From Segatella copri (GTDB lineage: Bacteria; Bacteroidota; Bacteroidia; Bacteroidales; Bacteroidaceae), in the NCBI RefSeq assembly GCF_019249655.2, contig NZ_CP137557.1:1-64000 (forward strand): a DNA stretch of 64,000 bases. The letters are read 5' to 3'. Numbering within the stretch: the first letter of the stretch is position 1; each line of letters starts with the position of its first letter. The position numbers and the translations under genes are program-made. Positions 17,004-27,137 of this stretch are shown piece after piece. Below the pieces are notes generated by a model. It was not told the origin of the DNA. It made no database searches and was given only the letters and a program-made list of their open reading frames with translations.

Positions 17004-18779
17004 ATGAACAATATAATCAAGAAATATATAGGTAAGAGCAGCCTGATGATGGCTTTCGCCCTGATGGCAACCGGCACTGCGATGACTTCTTGCTCTGATG
17101 ATACCTTGAGCAACATCAATACCGACAAGACCAAGGTGAACGAGCTCGACCCTAACGCACAGTTGACAACAGCTTTGTTGCAGACTTACGGTGACTTCAG
17201 TCTGATGGATACCTACCGTAACTATATATCTGGTTTTCCACAGTATTTCGCTGGTGGTTGGAATGTAACCAATTACGCTGGTTCTAATTTCAGAGAAGAT
17301 GATATGTCCCGTCGAGTTTGGGACCGCTATTATGAAATCAGTATCAAGAACCTTGTGGATGCCATCCACAATTCTGCTGACAAGGCAAACTTGAATGCGG
17401 CACTTCGTATCCACCGTGTCTATCTCACGGCAGTTTTGGCAGATACCTACGGTGACGTGCCTTGTTCGGAGGCAGGTCTGGGTTATATCTCAGGTATCTC
17501 CACCCCTAAGTATGATACCGTAGAGGAACTCTACAGCTGGTTCTTCGATGAACTTGACGCTTGCGAGAAGCAGCTTGGCACAGGTACCGACCACATTTCT
17601 GGTGATGTCACCAGCATGGGTGGTGATGTAGCTCAGTGGAAGAAGTATGCCAATGCACTCCGTATGCGCTATGCCATGCGCATTTCCGATGTTAATCCAC
17701 AGAAGGCAAAGGAGGAGTTTGAGAAGGCTGTGGCTGCCGGTGCTATCGCCAGTGCAGCAGATGATGCTTATATCAAGTATGCTGATGCTCCATTTACCTA
17801 TTATGATGGAGCCAATGATTATGATTTCCGTACCAATGCCTTGGGAGAGATTCTCTATGGTCAGGATGCCACATCGCCTACCATGGTATGCTCTACCTTG
17901 TTCTATCAGTTGCAGAATACCAACGACCCTCGTCTCTATCGCATCTGTCGCCACTACTACAATATCAAGCGTAGTCAGGTGAAGCCAGATAAGGAGCAGA
18001 ACATCGACTTGACCGATGATTTCCTGGCTTACTTCCAGAGCAAGAACCTCGGTGAGGAGCCTTGCAACCCTGGTGCAGCCTGGTACACAGACTGGATGAA
18101 TCCAGCTACGTTGGATGACCTTCCTCCTTTGAAGAAGTATGCAGAGATTGACGAGAACACTTATGCTAACTCTGATTATATAGCCCGAGCTAGTCGTCCT
18201 TGCCTGAACATCGACTTCGAGATGCCTTCTTGCCCTGGCGACTTGATGAGCTATGCTGAGGTAGAGTTCCTCAAGGCTGAGGCTGCAACCAAGGGTTGGA
18301 ATGTAGGTGGTGGTGATGCTGAAAGTCACTACGAGGCTGGTGTTCGTGCCAGCATGGAGTTGCTCAACAACTACTATCTCACGTCCAACAAGATTTCTGA
18401 GGATGAGATCAATGAGTTCATTGCCAACAACAAGTTGGGTGACAATCCTAAGGAGACCATCAACACCCAGGCTTGGATTCTCCACATGATGAACCCTTCG
18501 GAGGGTTGGGCTAACATGCGCCGCTCTGACTATCCTGCCATCTTGAATCGTGATCTCTTGACCAAGAATGGTTTCACTTATACGGATTCTGATTGGTCTA
18601 TGCCTGTCCGCTTGCAGTATCCTGAGTTGGAAGCTCAGTACAACAATGCCAACTACAAGGCTGCCATCGACCGCATGGGTGGCACCGACAACTGGCACAA
18701 GCGCCTCTGGTGGGACAAGGCTGATGTAAACCTTCAGCCAGACTTCAATCCTCCATTCGGAAAGGGCTATAGCAAGTAG
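17004..18779 (+). CDS. susD: SusD/RagB-family surface glycan-binding lipoprotein
   Basis: A 591-residue lipoprotein of the SusD-like SusD/RagB group (lipobox MTSC, Cys about 29) that forms the hinged lid on the preceding SusC and binds the polysaccharide. TPR-like helices and family motifs are visible (VYLTAVLADTYGDVPCSEA, KKYANALRMRYAMRIS, LMSYAEVEFLKAEAATKGW). Aromatic residues in the likely binding face cannot be assigned without a structure. It is cotranscribed with susC (58 bases upstream) and the binding protein (60 bases downstream). Confidence 0.96.
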   Translation: MNNIIKKYIGKSSLMMAFALMATGTAMTSCSDDTLSNINTDKTKVNELDPNAQLTTALLQTYGDFSLMDTYRNYISGFPQYFAGGWNVTNYAGSNFREDDMSRRVWDRYYEISIKNLVDAIHNSADKANLNAALRIHRVYLTAVLADTYGDVPCSEAGLGYISGISTPKYDTVEELYSWFFDELDACEKQLGTGTDHISGDVTSMGGDVAQWKKYANALRMRYAMRISDVNPQKAKEEFEKAVAAGAIASAADDAYIKYADAPFTYYDGANDYDFRTNALGEILYGQDATSPTMVCSTLFYQLQNTNDPRLYRICRHYYNIKRSQVKPDKEQNIDLTDDFLAYFQSKNLGEEPCNPGAAWYTDWMNPATLDDLPPLKKYAEIDENTYANSDYIARASRPCLNIDFEMPSCPGDLMSYAEVEFLKAEAATKGWNVGGGDAESHYEAGVRASMELLNNYYLTSNKISEDEINEFIANNKLGDNPKETINTQAWILHMMNPSEGWANMRRSDYPAILNRDLLTKNGFTYTDSDWSMPVRLQYPELEAQYNNANYKAAIDRMGGTDNWHKRLWWDKADVNLQPDFNPPFGKGYSK

Positions 18780-18839
18780 TGTTTAATGTTAAGTGTTAAA
18801 TGTTAAGTCTTATAGGACAATAGAATAGAATAAATAATT

Positions 18840-19838
18840 ATGAATAAGACAATGAAACAATATAAGGGAAAAGTCTTGAAGGCTATGATGATGCTCTTAG
18901 CCGTGGGTTTCGCACTGGCTGGTACATCTACCTTGTCTTCTTGCTCTTCTGACGATGATCCATATTTCACCGTCAGCGAAGATGACAATCCACGTATCTT
19001 GAACACCGACTTGGCTGATTCCAAGATAGACCGCAAGACTAATTATAAGTTGGAAATCAAGGTGACTCCTGTTCACTACACCACTGTGACATGGTTGCTC
19101 GATGGCACTCAGATTGCCGAAGGTAATACTATCGACCAAACTTTGCCTGTAGGTAATCATGAACTGAAGATTGTGGCAACCACCACCAAGGGTAAGAGCA
19201 CATCCCGCACCTTGAAAGTTACCGTAACTCCTGCTGCCGATGACCCAGCCTTGGGTACCAATGCCGTCGAGCTTTGGGTAGCTCCAGCTGCTGAGACCAC
19301 TATCCATAAGTGCAAGAATCTCGGTACAGTTACTAAAGTAATGGTAGGTGGCAAGGAAGTAGCCTTCGAGGTTCTCGAAGAGGGCACTGCCTTGAAGCTC
19401 ACAGCTCCTACAGGTTTGGAGAATGGTGACTATGATATCACTTTGGTAGATGGTGAGGGCAACCAGTTCTCTGGCGGTACCATCAAGGTAACCACCGAGG
19501 CTCGCCCATCTATGGAGAACACCATCTGGGAAGGTGAGTTTGCCGTGACATGGGGTACACCATTCGATGCCTTGAAGGATACCTTCCTCTCAAAGGTGAA
19601 GGCTGGCACCATCCTCCGTGTCTATGTAGATGGAAATGGTCAGGGTACTGCTGCTACCTCTTGGTGGAATAACATCCTTACTGGCAAGGGCGACCCAGAG
19701 CGTGGCGACATCATAGTGGATGGACCTGCTACATGGAAGTTTGAACTGACCGACCTCTCTATCCAACTCTTGACTGAGCAGAATGGTCTATTCATCGTGG
19801 GTGATGGTTATACCGTAAAGAAAGTAACTATTGAATAA
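18840..19838 (+). CDS. Surface glycan-binding protein (SGBP) lipoprotein with Ig-like domains
   Basis: A 332-residue lipoprotein (lipobox LSSC, Cys about 35, then an SSDDD stretch that in Bacteroidota lipoproteins favours surface export). After it comes a PKD/Ig-like beta domain (about 60-130), a second beta domain (about 140-215) and a C-terminal carbohydrate-binding-like domain (about 220-332) that is Trp-rich (ENTIWEGEFAVTWG, TSWWNNI). This position, directly after susD, is where SGBP-B proteins sit in beta-glucan loci. The ATG at 18852 is an alternative start. The role as a glycan binder rests on position and architecture, not on a catalytic motif. Confidence 0.75.
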   Translation: MNKTMKQYKGKVLKAMMMLLAVGFALAGTSTLSSCSSDDDPYFTVSEDDNPRILNTDLADSKIDRKTNYKLEIKVTPVHYTTVTWLLDGTQIAEGNTIDQTLPVGNHELKIVATTTKGKSTSRTLKVTVTPAADDPALGTNAVELWVAPAAETTIHKCKNLGTVTKVMVGGKEVAFEVLEEGTALKLTAPTGLENGDYDITLVDGEGNQFSGGTIKVTTEARPSMENTIWEGEFAVTWGTPFDALKDTFLSKVKAGTILRVYVDGNGQGTAATSWWNNILTGKGDPERGDIIVDGPATWKFELTDLSIQLLTEQNGLFIVGDGYTVKKVTIE

Positions 19839-19890
19839 TATATTAGAAAGATTTCCGTTTATATCATAAAACGTCAAACCTTTACGACTT

Positions 19891-22209
19891 ATGAAGAAAA
19901 TATTATTATCTATTTCAATGTTGGCATTGGCTTATACAGCCAGTGCCAATGTTCCGGTTATCAAGAGCGACCCTAAGATAGAGGCTCAGGTAGAACAAAC
20001 CCTGAAGAAACTCACCTTGGAGGAAAAGATAGGTCAGATGATGGAATTGGTGACTGACCTTTTTGGTGCCAACGACAAGAACGGTGTGTTCTATATCGAC
20101 GAACACAAGACCGATTCTATCCTTTCCCGCTATAAGATTGGCTCTATCCTCAACGCTCCAAATACCTGTGCACCTACCGCCAAGCAGTGGGAGAAGTACA
20201 TCGCGCAAATCCAGAAGATCTCGATGAAGCGCATCGGCATTCCTTGTGTCTTCGGTCTCGACCAGAACCATGGTTCTACTTATACACAGGGCGGAACCCT
20301 CTTTCCGCAGAACATCAATGTGGCTGCCTCCTTCAATCGTGAGATAGCTCGCCGTTCGGCTGAGGCTACCGCTTATGAGACTCGTGCGGTGAGCGTGCCT
20401 TGGACTTACAGTCCTACCGTTGACCTCGGTCGTGATGCCCGTTGGCCTCGCATCTGGGAGAACTTTGGCGAGGATTGCTACCTCAGTTCAGAGATGGGCA
20501 AGGCGATGGTCTATGGTTTCCAGGGCGAGGACCCAAACAACATCGACCAGTATCACATTGCCACTTCCATGAAGCACTTCATGGGCTATGGTGTGCCTTG
20601 GACCGGTAAAGACCGTACGCCAGCCTATATCTCTCCTGCCGACTTGCGAGAGAAGCACTTCGCTCCTTTCCTGGCGGGTCTGCAGGCTGGAGCCTTGACC
20701 GTGATGGTGAATTCCGCTTCCGTCAATGGTATGCCGATGCATGCCAACAAGGACATCCTGACAGGATGGCTGAAGGAAGAGACAGGATGGGATGGTGTGC
20801 TTATCACCGACTGGGCAGACATCAACAATCTCTATACTCGTGAGATGGTGGCAAAGGACAAGAAGGATGCGCTCCGCATTGCCATCAATGCTGGTATCGA
20901 TATGATTATGGAACCTTATTCTTGCGATGCTTGTGGCTATCTTGTAGAACTGGTGAAGGAAGGTAAGATTCCAATGAGTCGTATCGATGATGCCTGCCGC
21001 CGTGTGCTTCGCATGAAGTACCGTCTCGACCTCTTCAAAAACCCAACCCAGAAACTGAAGAATTATCCTAAGTTTGGTGGCAAGGAGTTTGCCAAGATCG
21101 CCTTGGAGGGAGCTACCGAGAGTATGGTGCTCCTGAAGAACGAGGGTAATATCCTTCCTTTGCAGCATGGCAAGAAGATTCTCCTCACGGGTCCTAATGC
21201 CAATCAGATGCGCTGCCTGGACGGTGGATGGAGCTATACCTGGCAGGGTCATCGTGCTGATGAGTTTGCCGGCAAGTACAATACCATCTATGAGGCATTT
21301 TGTAATGAGTATGGCAAGGAGAATGTCATCTTGAACCAGGGTGTTACCTATAATGAGAAGGGAAAATACTGGGAGGAGAACGAACCTCAGATTCAGGGCG
21401 CAGTTGATGCAGCAAAGGATGCTGACATCATCGTTGCCTGCATCGGTGAGAACTCTTACACAGAGACTCCGGGCAATCTGTCCGACCTTTGGCTTTCAGA
21501 GAACCAGCGTAATCTCGTGAAGGAACTCGCCAAGACCGGTAAGCCTGTCGTTCTGGTATTGAATGAAGGTCGTCCTCGTCTCATCGCTGACATCGAACCA
21601 TTGGCACAGGGCATCATCGACATCCTTATCCCTGGCAACATGGGCGGCGATGCCTTGGCAAACCTGGTATCGGGCAAGTCAAATTTCAGTGGCAAGATGC
21701 CTTACACTTATCCAAAGGAAATCAATTCGCTCGCCAACTATGACTTCAAGAAGAGTGAGGAGGTGGGTACGATGGAAGGTGCTTACGACTACAATGCGAA
21801 GATTACTCAGCAGTGGGGCTTCGGATATGGTTTGAGCTACACCTCTTACAAATATAGCAACCTGAAGGTTTCTCAGTCTGATTTCCGCCACGGCGACATC
21901 ATCAAGGTGAGCGTGGATGTGAAGAATACGGGAAAGGTGGCAGGCAAGGAGAGTGTCCTCCTGTTTAGCAGCGATCTCATCGCCAGTATGGTGCCTGATG
22001 GCCGTCGTCTCCGTGCCTTCGACAAGGTGGAACTTCAGCCTGGTGAGACCAAGACCATGACATTTGAATTAAAGGCAGACGATTTGGCCTTCGTTGGTTG
22101 GAATGGCAAATGGAGATTGGAGGAAGGCGACTTCAAGTTGATGATTGCCGACCAGAGTGCTGATATCCATTGCACTGATACTTATCAGTGGCCTACTGCC
22201 AATCGATAA
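19891..22209 (+). CDS. GH3 beta-glucosidase
   Basis: A 772-residue family 3 glycoside hydrolase, an exo-acting retaining beta-glucosidase that would finish the oligosaccharides imported by SusC/SusD. It has a signal peptide (about 1-19), so it is likely periplasmic. The N-terminal barrel carries the substrate-binding KHFMGYG and the nucleophile Asp307 in LITDWAD. The (alpha/beta)6 sandwich follows ([15 protein letters not shown] onward), then a C-terminal fibronectin-III-like domain with the usual FGYGLSYT entry. It is the last gene of the operon: a long hairpin and then a T-tailed terminator follow. Confidence 0.95.
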   Translation: MKKILLSISMLALAYTASANVPVIKSDPKIEAQVEQTLKKLTLEEKIGQMMELVTDLFGANDKNGVFYIDEHKTDSILSRYKIGSILNAPNTCAPTAKQWEKYIAQIQKISMKRIGIPCVFGLDQNHGSTYTQGGTLFPQNINVAASFNREIARRSAEATAYETRAVSVPWTYSPTVDLGRDARWPRIWENFGEDCYLSSEMGKAMVYGFQGEDPNNIDQYHIATSMKHFMGYGVPWTGKDRTPAYISPADLREKHFAPFLAGLQAGALTVMVNSASVNGMPMHANKDILTGWLKEETGWDGVLITDWADINNLYTREMVAKDKKDALRIAINAGIDMIMEPYSCDACGYLVELVKEGKIPMSRIDDACRRVLRMKYRLDLFKNPTQKLKNYPKFGGKEFAKIALEGATESMVLLKNEGNILPLQHGKKILLTGPNANQMRCLDGGWSYTWQGHRADEFAGKYNTIYEAFCNEYGKENVILNQGVTYNEKGKYWEENEPQIQGAVDAAKDADIIVACIGENSYTETPGNLSDLWLSENQRNLVKELAKTGKPVVLVLNEGRPRLIADIEPLAQGIIDILIPGNMGGDALANLVSGKSNFSGKMPYTYPKEINSLANYDFKKSEEVGTMEGAYDYNAKITQQWGFGYGLSYTSYKYSNLKVSQSDFRHGDIIKVSVDVKNTGKVAGKESVLLFSSDLIASMVPDGRRLRAFDKVELQPGETKTMTFELKADDLAFVGWNGKWRLEEGDFKLMIADQSADIHCTDTYQWPTANR

Positions 22210-22216
22210 TGTATTC

Positions 22217-22493
22217 AAGTTTCGCAAGTAACCTCCGGTCCCCGAAGGGGGCCAACTTTCAATAACCGCTGGTGGAATGACCAAAGGTCATGGAACCTGC
22301 GGACAACCAATAGTAGGGAGAAAGCGTCCCCAAAGGGGGCGAACCACATCCAGTCTTGCTCCTGTTCGCCCCCTTCGGGGACGATAAGAGAGTATCTGTA
22401 ACTATCCGCAGGTTCCATTCCCTTCGGGCATTCCACCCGCGGTTATTCACATTCGCCCCCTTCGGGGACGGTAGAATGCTACTTGCGAAACTT
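22217..22493. repeat. 277-base near-palindromic intergenic element
   Basis: The whole stretch folds on itself through nested inverted repeats. AAGTTTCGCAAGTA (22217-22230) pairs with 22480-22493; a 17-bp GC-rich arm (22235-22252) with 22455-22471; a 19-bp arm (22261-22279) with 22429-22447; TGGAACCTGCGGA (22291-22303) with 22405-22417; and a 20-bp arm (22325-22344) with 22364-22383. The short motif CCCCTTCGGGG or its complement recurs. It fills most of the 483-base gap between GH3 and rmuC. No frame in it looks coding. Confidence 0.9.
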
Positions 22494-22528
22494 CAGTAAT
22501 GTATATTTAAAAGATGATGAGTTAAAGA

Positions 22529-22560
22529 AAAGAGCGTGCCAATAGCGGTGCGCTCTTTTT
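22529..22560 (+). terminator. Terminator of the polysaccharide utilisation operon
   Basis: AGAGCG and CGCTCT form a stem followed by TTTTTG, downstream of GH3 and of the long hairpin. Confidence 0.7.
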
Positions 22561-22614
22561 GTTTGCATAGTTAAATGCAGAAGAGTTAAATATCTACAAG
22601 AATCCCCCATGATG

Positions 22615-22646
22615 TTTGGTTTTATGTTTTGAAAACATTAATTTTG
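22615..22646 (+). promoter_or_regulatory. Promoter of rmuC
   Basis: TTTG (22615-22618), 20 bases, TAATTTTG (22639-22646): close to the Bacteroidota consensus, 46 bases before the start codon. Confidence 0.65.
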
Positions 22647-22692
22647 CAAAACAATTTTTTGCAGATTTACAGAATCATTTAAAACAAAGATA

Positions 22693-24072
22693 ATGGAAAT
22701 AATAGGAATAGTCATTGGTCTTGCCATCGGCTTCTTCGTGGGCAAACTGCTGGAAGCCAAGAAGGCGGGAGAGGAGAAAACGCAGCTTGTTGCGAAGGCG
22801 CAGGTGCTGCAGGCTAACATTGAACAGAGCAATCTGCATCATGCTTCTGAGGTTCAATCCCTGAAGCAATCTCATGCTGTAGAGGTTCAAGGTCTGAAGG
22901 ATTCTCATGCTTCAGAAGTTCAATCCTTAAAAGCTCAGATGGAGAACGAGCGGCAGTATGCCGCCAAACTCAGGGCGGAAAGCGACCAGCAGTGGGCACA
23001 GAAACTCGAAAACCTGAAGCAGGAAATGAATCGCATGACCATCGAGCAGCAGCGGGTGGTGGCAGAACAGCTCGCAGCCAAGCAATCTGCCTTGCAGGAA
23101 AACAACCGACTTCAGATGGACGAGCTTCTGAAACCAATCAAGGAGCAATTCGCCGATTTCAAGAAATCGGTAGAAGAGAGCAAGACCCAGAACGAAGTGA
23201 ACAAGAAAGAACTGCAGAATACCTTCGAGGCTACGATGAAACTCTTCCAGCAGGAGCAGCAGCAGGCTGTATCGAGTCTGAAAGAGCAGACATCAAAGAT
23301 AGGATCCGATGCCGCCAACCTCACCAAGGCATTGAAGGGCGACAGCAAGATGCAGGGCGACTGGGGCGAGATGGTGCTGGAAACCATCCTTGAGAATAGC
23401 GGTCTGCGCAAAGACGAAGAGTTCTTTATTCAGGAGAACACCAAGGACGAGAACGGCAAGAACTTCCGCCCCGATGTCATCGTCCGCTTCCCGGAGGGCA
23501 GAAGCGTGGTGATAGATTCCAAGGTTTCGCTCACCGCCTATACCGATGCCTTGGCTGCCGGTAACGATGAGGAACGCGAGCGGTTGATGAAGGCGCATGC
23601 CCTCAGTGTCCGTAAGCATATCGACGAACTTGCCGAAAAGGATTACTCCAAACTGGTGGATGATGCCATCGGTTTTGTCCTGATGTTCATCCCTAACGAA
23701 ACCAGCTATATCGCTGCCATGAAGCAGCAGCCCGACCTCAGCCGCTATGCTTACCAGAAGAAGATTATTATCATCTCGCCAAGCAATCTGCTTATGGCGC
23801 TGCAGCTGGCGTATAATCTTTGGCAGTACGACCGACAGAACAAGAATGTGGAGAAAATCGTGAAGACGGCAGCCGACCTATATGATAAGGTAGCGACTTT
23901 CGAAGATACTTTCCTGGGCATCGGCGATCTGATAACCCGCCTTTCCGGCACCTTCGACAAGGCAAGAAAGCAGCTTTACGATGGAAGCGGCAACGTGATG
24001 CGCAGGGTGGAAAGCCTGAAAGGGCTGGGCGTTACGCCGAAGAAGCAGATCAAATCGCTGGAGGAATTGTAA
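22693..24072 (+). CDS. rmuC: DNA recombination protein RmuC
   Basis: A 459-residue RmuC-family protein. The family limits inversions between short inverted repeats and has a nuclease-like core. It starts with a membrane anchor (IIGIVIGLAIGFFVGKLL, about 3-20), then a long coiled coil (about 22-215), then the conserved RmuC core (SKMQGDWGEMVLETILENSG; FRPDVIVRFPEG; VVIDSKVSL; about 217-430). Within the coiled coil lie three copies of a ten-residue unit (HASEVQSLKQ, HAVEVQGLKD, HASEVQSLKA, about 55-84), a tandem expansion. It has its own promoter and is monocistronic. It adjoins a 277-base palindrome, the kind of structure RmuC is thought to affect; that proximity may be chance. Confidence 0.93.
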   Translation: MEIIGIVIGLAIGFFVGKLLEAKKAGEEKTQLVAKAQVLQANIEQSNLHHASEVQSLKQSHAVEVQGLKDSHASEVQSLKAQMENERQYAAKLRAESDQQWAQKLENLKQEMNRMTIEQQRVVAEQLAAKQSALQENNRLQMDELLKPIKEQFADFKKSVEESKTQNEVNKKELQNTFEATMKLFQQEQQQAVSSLKEQTSKIGSDAANLTKALKGDSKMQGDWGEMVLETILENSGLRKDEEFFIQENTKDENGKNFRPDVIVRFPEGRSVVIDSKVSLTAYTDALAAGNDEERERLMKAHALSVRKHIDELAEKDYSKLVDDAIGFVLMFIPNETSYIAAMKQQPDLSRYAYQKKIIIISPSNLLMALQLAYNLWQYDRQNKNVEKIVKTAADLYDKVATFEDTFLGIGDLITRLSGTFDKARKQLYDGSGNVMRRVESLKGLGVTPKKQIKSLEEL

Positions 24073-24175
24073 CATTTTCTTTTCCTGGTTTTACCATATT
24101 GTTCAAAAGTATTTGTTAATCGTTCATTTTTTGAAATTAGTTCTCTAAAAATGAGCGGTTTTCGATTTTTCTTTG

Positions 24176-24183
24176 TACTTTTG
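24176..24183 (+). promoter_or_regulatory. -7 box for the uxuB-uxuA operon
   Basis: TACTTTTG fits TAnnTTTG, 59 bases before the uxuB start. Confidence 0.6.
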
Positions 24184-24242
24184 CCACGCCTATTCGGAAA
24201 GATAGGCGCATACATGGAACAATCAAAAAATACCGTATAATC

Positions 24243-25832
24243 ATGAAACTGAACGAAATTCTTTCAGACAGCTTTAATGCTGCAGAATGGGAAGCTAAAG
24301 GTTATCAGCTTCCTCAGTATGACATCGCAGCCGTAGCTAAGAAGACTCACGACGAGCCTACTTGGGTTCACTTCGGCGCAGGTAACATCTTCCGTGCTTT
24401 CCCGGCAGCCATCCTCAACGATGCGCTCAACACGGGCAAGTACGATCGTGGCGTAATCGTGGCCGAAAGCTTCGACTACGAAATCATCGACAAGGCTTAT
24501 CGCCCTTATCATAACCTCTCGCTTCTCGTCAGCCTCCAGAGCAACGGAACCATCGAGAAGAAGGTCATCGCTTCTATCACAGAAAGCCTCAAGGCGGATA
24601 AGCAGTTTGGGGAGGATTGGGCCCGATTGGTTCAGATCTTCCAGGCACCAAGTCTGCAGATGGTAACTTTCACCATCACAGAGAAGGGATATTCTTTCAA
24701 TGATGCCGATTTGGCTCGTGGTCTCGATGCAGTCTTCGCCATGGGTAAGCTCACGGCTCTTCTCTATGAGCGTTATAAGGCTGGCAAGTTGCCTGTAACC
24801 CTTCAGTCAACAGACAACTGTTCTCACAATGGCGACCATGTAAAGGCTGGCGTCAAGGCTTACGCCGAGCGCTGGGTAAAGGATGGCATCGTTGAGGCTG
24901 GATTCCTGGATTACATCAACGACAGCAGCAAGGTAACCTATCCTTGGTCTATGATTGATAAGATTACCCCTCGTCCTCACGAGAAGGTACAGGCGATGCT
25001 TGCCGAGGATGGTTTCGAGGACAACGATACCATCATCACCGAAAAGCATACCTTCACCGCTCCTTTCGTGAATGCAGAGGAAGTGCAGTATCTCGTTTGC
25101 GAGGATACCTATACCAACGGTCGCCCACCATTGGAGCTGGGCGGTGCGCTCTATACCACCCGCAAGACTGTGGATGAGGTGGAGACCATGAAGGTAACCA
25201 CCTGTCTGAACCCATTGCATACAGCGATGTCTATCTATGGCTGCATGCTCGACTATACTCTGATTTCTGCCGAGATGGCTGATGAAGACCTTCGTGCCTT
25301 CATCCAGAAGATTGGTTACATCGAGGCGATGCCAGTGGTTACAGACCCAGGCGTATTGAATCCATACGAGTTTATCGGCACCGTTATCAACAAGCGTCTG
25401 CCTAACCCATTCATGCCAGATGCTCCTCAGCGCATCGCTACCGATACCAGCCAGAAGCTCTCTATCCGTTTCGGTGAGACCATCAAGAAGTATATCGACC
25501 GTGGTCTCGACAAGAGCAACCTTGTGCTGATTCCATTGGTATTGGCAGGTTACGCCCGTTATCTCAAGGCATTGGATGATAACCTAAAGCCATTCGAGCC
25601 ATCTTCCGACCCATTGTTGGCAGAACTCCAGGCCATCGTGGCTCCTCTGGAGGTAGGCAAGGCAGATCAGGACTATTCTTGCCTGAAGAATCTCTATTCC
25701 CGCAAGGATGTATTCGGACTCGATCTCTATGAGGCTGGCTTCGGCGAGCAGATTGAGGGCATGGTAAAGGAACTCTTCGCCGGCAAGGGTGCCGTAAGAC
25801 AGACATTGCATAAATATGTTGCAGCAAGATAA
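24243..25832 (+). CDS. uxuB: D-fructuronate reductase (mannonate oxidoreductase), mannitol dehydrogenase family
   Basis: A 529-residue member of the long-chain mannitol dehydrogenase family. It interconverts D-fructuronate and D-mannonate with NAD(H), the second step of glucuronate breakdown after isomerisation. A Rossmann-type N-terminal half includes HFGAGNIFRAFPA (about 42-54). The catalytic region contains the family pattern around STDNCSHNGD, with the C-terminal helical domain after it (TTCLNPLHTA). It is cotranscribed with the mannonate dehydratase gene 33 bases downstream, which fixes the pathway. The related tagaturonate reductase (UxaB) is the main alternative, made less likely by the uxuA neighbour. 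Confidence 0.88.
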   Translation: MKLNEILSDSFNAAEWEAKGYQLPQYDIAAVAKKTHDEPTWVHFGAGNIFRAFPAAILNDALNTGKYDRGVIVAESFDYEIIDKAYRPYHNLSLLVSLQSNGTIEKKVIASITESLKADKQFGEDWARLVQIFQAPSLQMVTFTITEKGYSFNDADLARGLDAVFAMGKLTALLYERYKAGKLPVTLQSTDNCSHNGDHVKAGVKAYAERWVKDGIVEAGFLDYINDSSKVTYPWSMIDKITPRPHEKVQAMLAEDGFEDNDTIITEKHTFTAPFVNAEEVQYLVCEDTYTNGRPPLELGGALYTTRKTVDEVETMKVTTCLNPLHTAMSIYGCMLDYTLISAEMADEDLRAFIQKIGYIEAMPVVTDPGVLNPYEFIGTVINKRLPNPFMPDAPQRIATDTSQKLSIRFGETIKKYIDRGLDKSNLVLIPLVLAGYARYLKALDDNLKPFEPSSDPLLAELQAIVAPLEVGKADQDYSCLKNLYSRKDVFGLDLYEAGFGEQIEGMVKELFAGKGAVRQTLHKYVAAR

Positions 25833-25865
25833 TTCATTTTTAAACTTATACATTATATAATATAT

Positions 25866-27137
25866 ATGGAAAGAACATGGCGCTGGTTTGGCAAGAAGGA
25901 TAAGATTACACTTGCACAGTTGAAGCAGATTGGTGTAGAGGGCATCGTTACCGCATTGCACGATGTTCCTCTGGGCGAGGTTTGGACACGCGAGAAGATT
26001 CATGAGCTCAAGGAGTACATCGAGTCTTACGGTATGAAATGGAGCGTGGTTGAGTCTTTGCCAGTGGTTGAAACCTTGAAGTATGGCGGCCCCGACCGTG
26101 ACCATCAGATTGAGGTCTATAAGCAGAGTCTCCGCAACCTGGGCGAGGAAGGCATCAAGTGCATCTGTTACAACTTCATGCCGGTTTTGGACTGGGCTCG
26201 TACCGATTTGGCACACGAGAATCCTAACGGAGCCAACAACCTCTATATGAACTGGGGCGAGTTTGCCTACTTCGATATCTACATCCTCCAGCGTGAAGGT
26301 GCCCGTGAGGATTGGGCTGAGTTCTCTAAGGAGCACAAGTGGGGCAGAGACCTGGTGGCTGAGGCTGATGAAATCAAGAAGACTTCTACACCAGAGCAGG
26401 ATCATGCCTTGGTAGAGAATATCATCATCAAGACCCAGGGTTTCGTATCGGGTAACTTCAGCGAGGGCGACTCGGCTCCTGTACAGAAGTTCCGCGACCT
26501 GTTGAAACTTTATGATGGCATCGACAAGAAGAAGTTGCAGGAGAACATGAAGTATTGGCTGGAGGCCATCATGCCTATCTGCGATGAATACGATATCAAC
26601 ATGTGTGTTCACCCGGATGATCCTCCTTATCCAGTATTCGGCTTGCCAAGAATCATCGGTCGTGCCGAGGATATCCAGTGGATGTTGGATGCTGTGCCAA
26701 ACAAGCACAACGGTTTGACTTTCTGTGCAGGTTCATTCTCTGCCGGCGAGCACAACGACTGTGTGGCTATGGCGAAGCAGTTTGCCGACCGCACCCACTT
26801 CGTTCACCTTCGTTCCTGCTACATCTTCCCTAACGGCAACTTCACGGAGGCTTCTCACCTGGGTGGTCGTGGCCACCTGATAGATCTTTGCCGCATCTTC
26901 GAGAAGGCAGAGCAGGAAGGCAAGTGCAATTCGGGTCGCAGACTGCCTATGCGAGTAGATCACGGTATGACCTTCACCGATGAGCCAGGCGGCGTATTTG
27001 ATGAGAGCAACCACGGCCACAATGCCGGTTACACCCTCCTGGGCCGCATGTTTGCCATGGGTCAGATTCAGGGCGTGATTGCTACCGTGGATGATGAGCT
27101 GGGCATAGAGTACAAGCAGCCGGGATTCTATGATTAG
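25866..27137 (+). CDS. uxuA: Mannonate dehydratase
   Basis: A 423-residue UxuA that dehydrates D-mannonate to 2-keto-3-deoxygluconate. It has the family start MERTWRWFGKKD, the WSVVESLPV stretch, metal-site residues in NMCVHPDDPPYPVFG and HFVHLRS, and DHGMTF near the end. It is cytosolic and without a signal peptide. Together with the preceding reductase it feeds glucuronate released by xylan-acting enzymes, such as the GH115 encoded 1.2 kb further on, into the Entner-Doudoroff pool. No uxaC isomerase or kdgK/kdgA genes are in the window. The stop codon is followed directly by the AT-rich GTTGATAGTTTATAG motif. Confidence 0.96.
   Translation: MERTWRWFGKKDKITLAQLKQIGVEGIVTALHDVPLGEVWTREKIHELKEYIESYGMKWSVVESLPVVETLKYGGPDRDHQIEVYKQSLRNLGEEGIKCICYNFMPVLDWARTDLAHENPNGANNLYMNWGEFAYFDIYILQREGAREDWAEFSKEHKWGRDLVAEADEIKKTSTPEQDHALVENIIIKTQGFVSGNFSEGDSAPVQKFRDLLKLYDGIDKKKLQENMKYWLEAIMPICDEYDINMCVHPDDPPYPVFGLPRIIGRAEDIQWMLDAVPNKHNGLTFCAGSFSAGEHNDCVAMAKQFADRTHFVHLRSCYIFPNGNFTEASHLGGRGHLIDLCRIFEKAEQEGKCNSGRRLPMRVDHGMTFTDEPGGVFDESNHGHNAGYTLLGRMFAMGQIQGVIATVDDELGIEYKQPGFYD

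Noticed and set aside
17490..18698. 402-codon frame antisense to susD
   Set aside because: Shadow frame rich in Ile, Val and Leu without motif or start signals.
22210..22692. Small frames inside the 277-base hairpin
   Set aside because: Their sequence simply follows the palindromic repeats and reads Pro/Gly/Arg-rich on both strands.
25584..26708. 374-codon frame antisense to uxuB/uxuA
   Set aside because: Spans two genes on the opposite strand and carries no family sequence.
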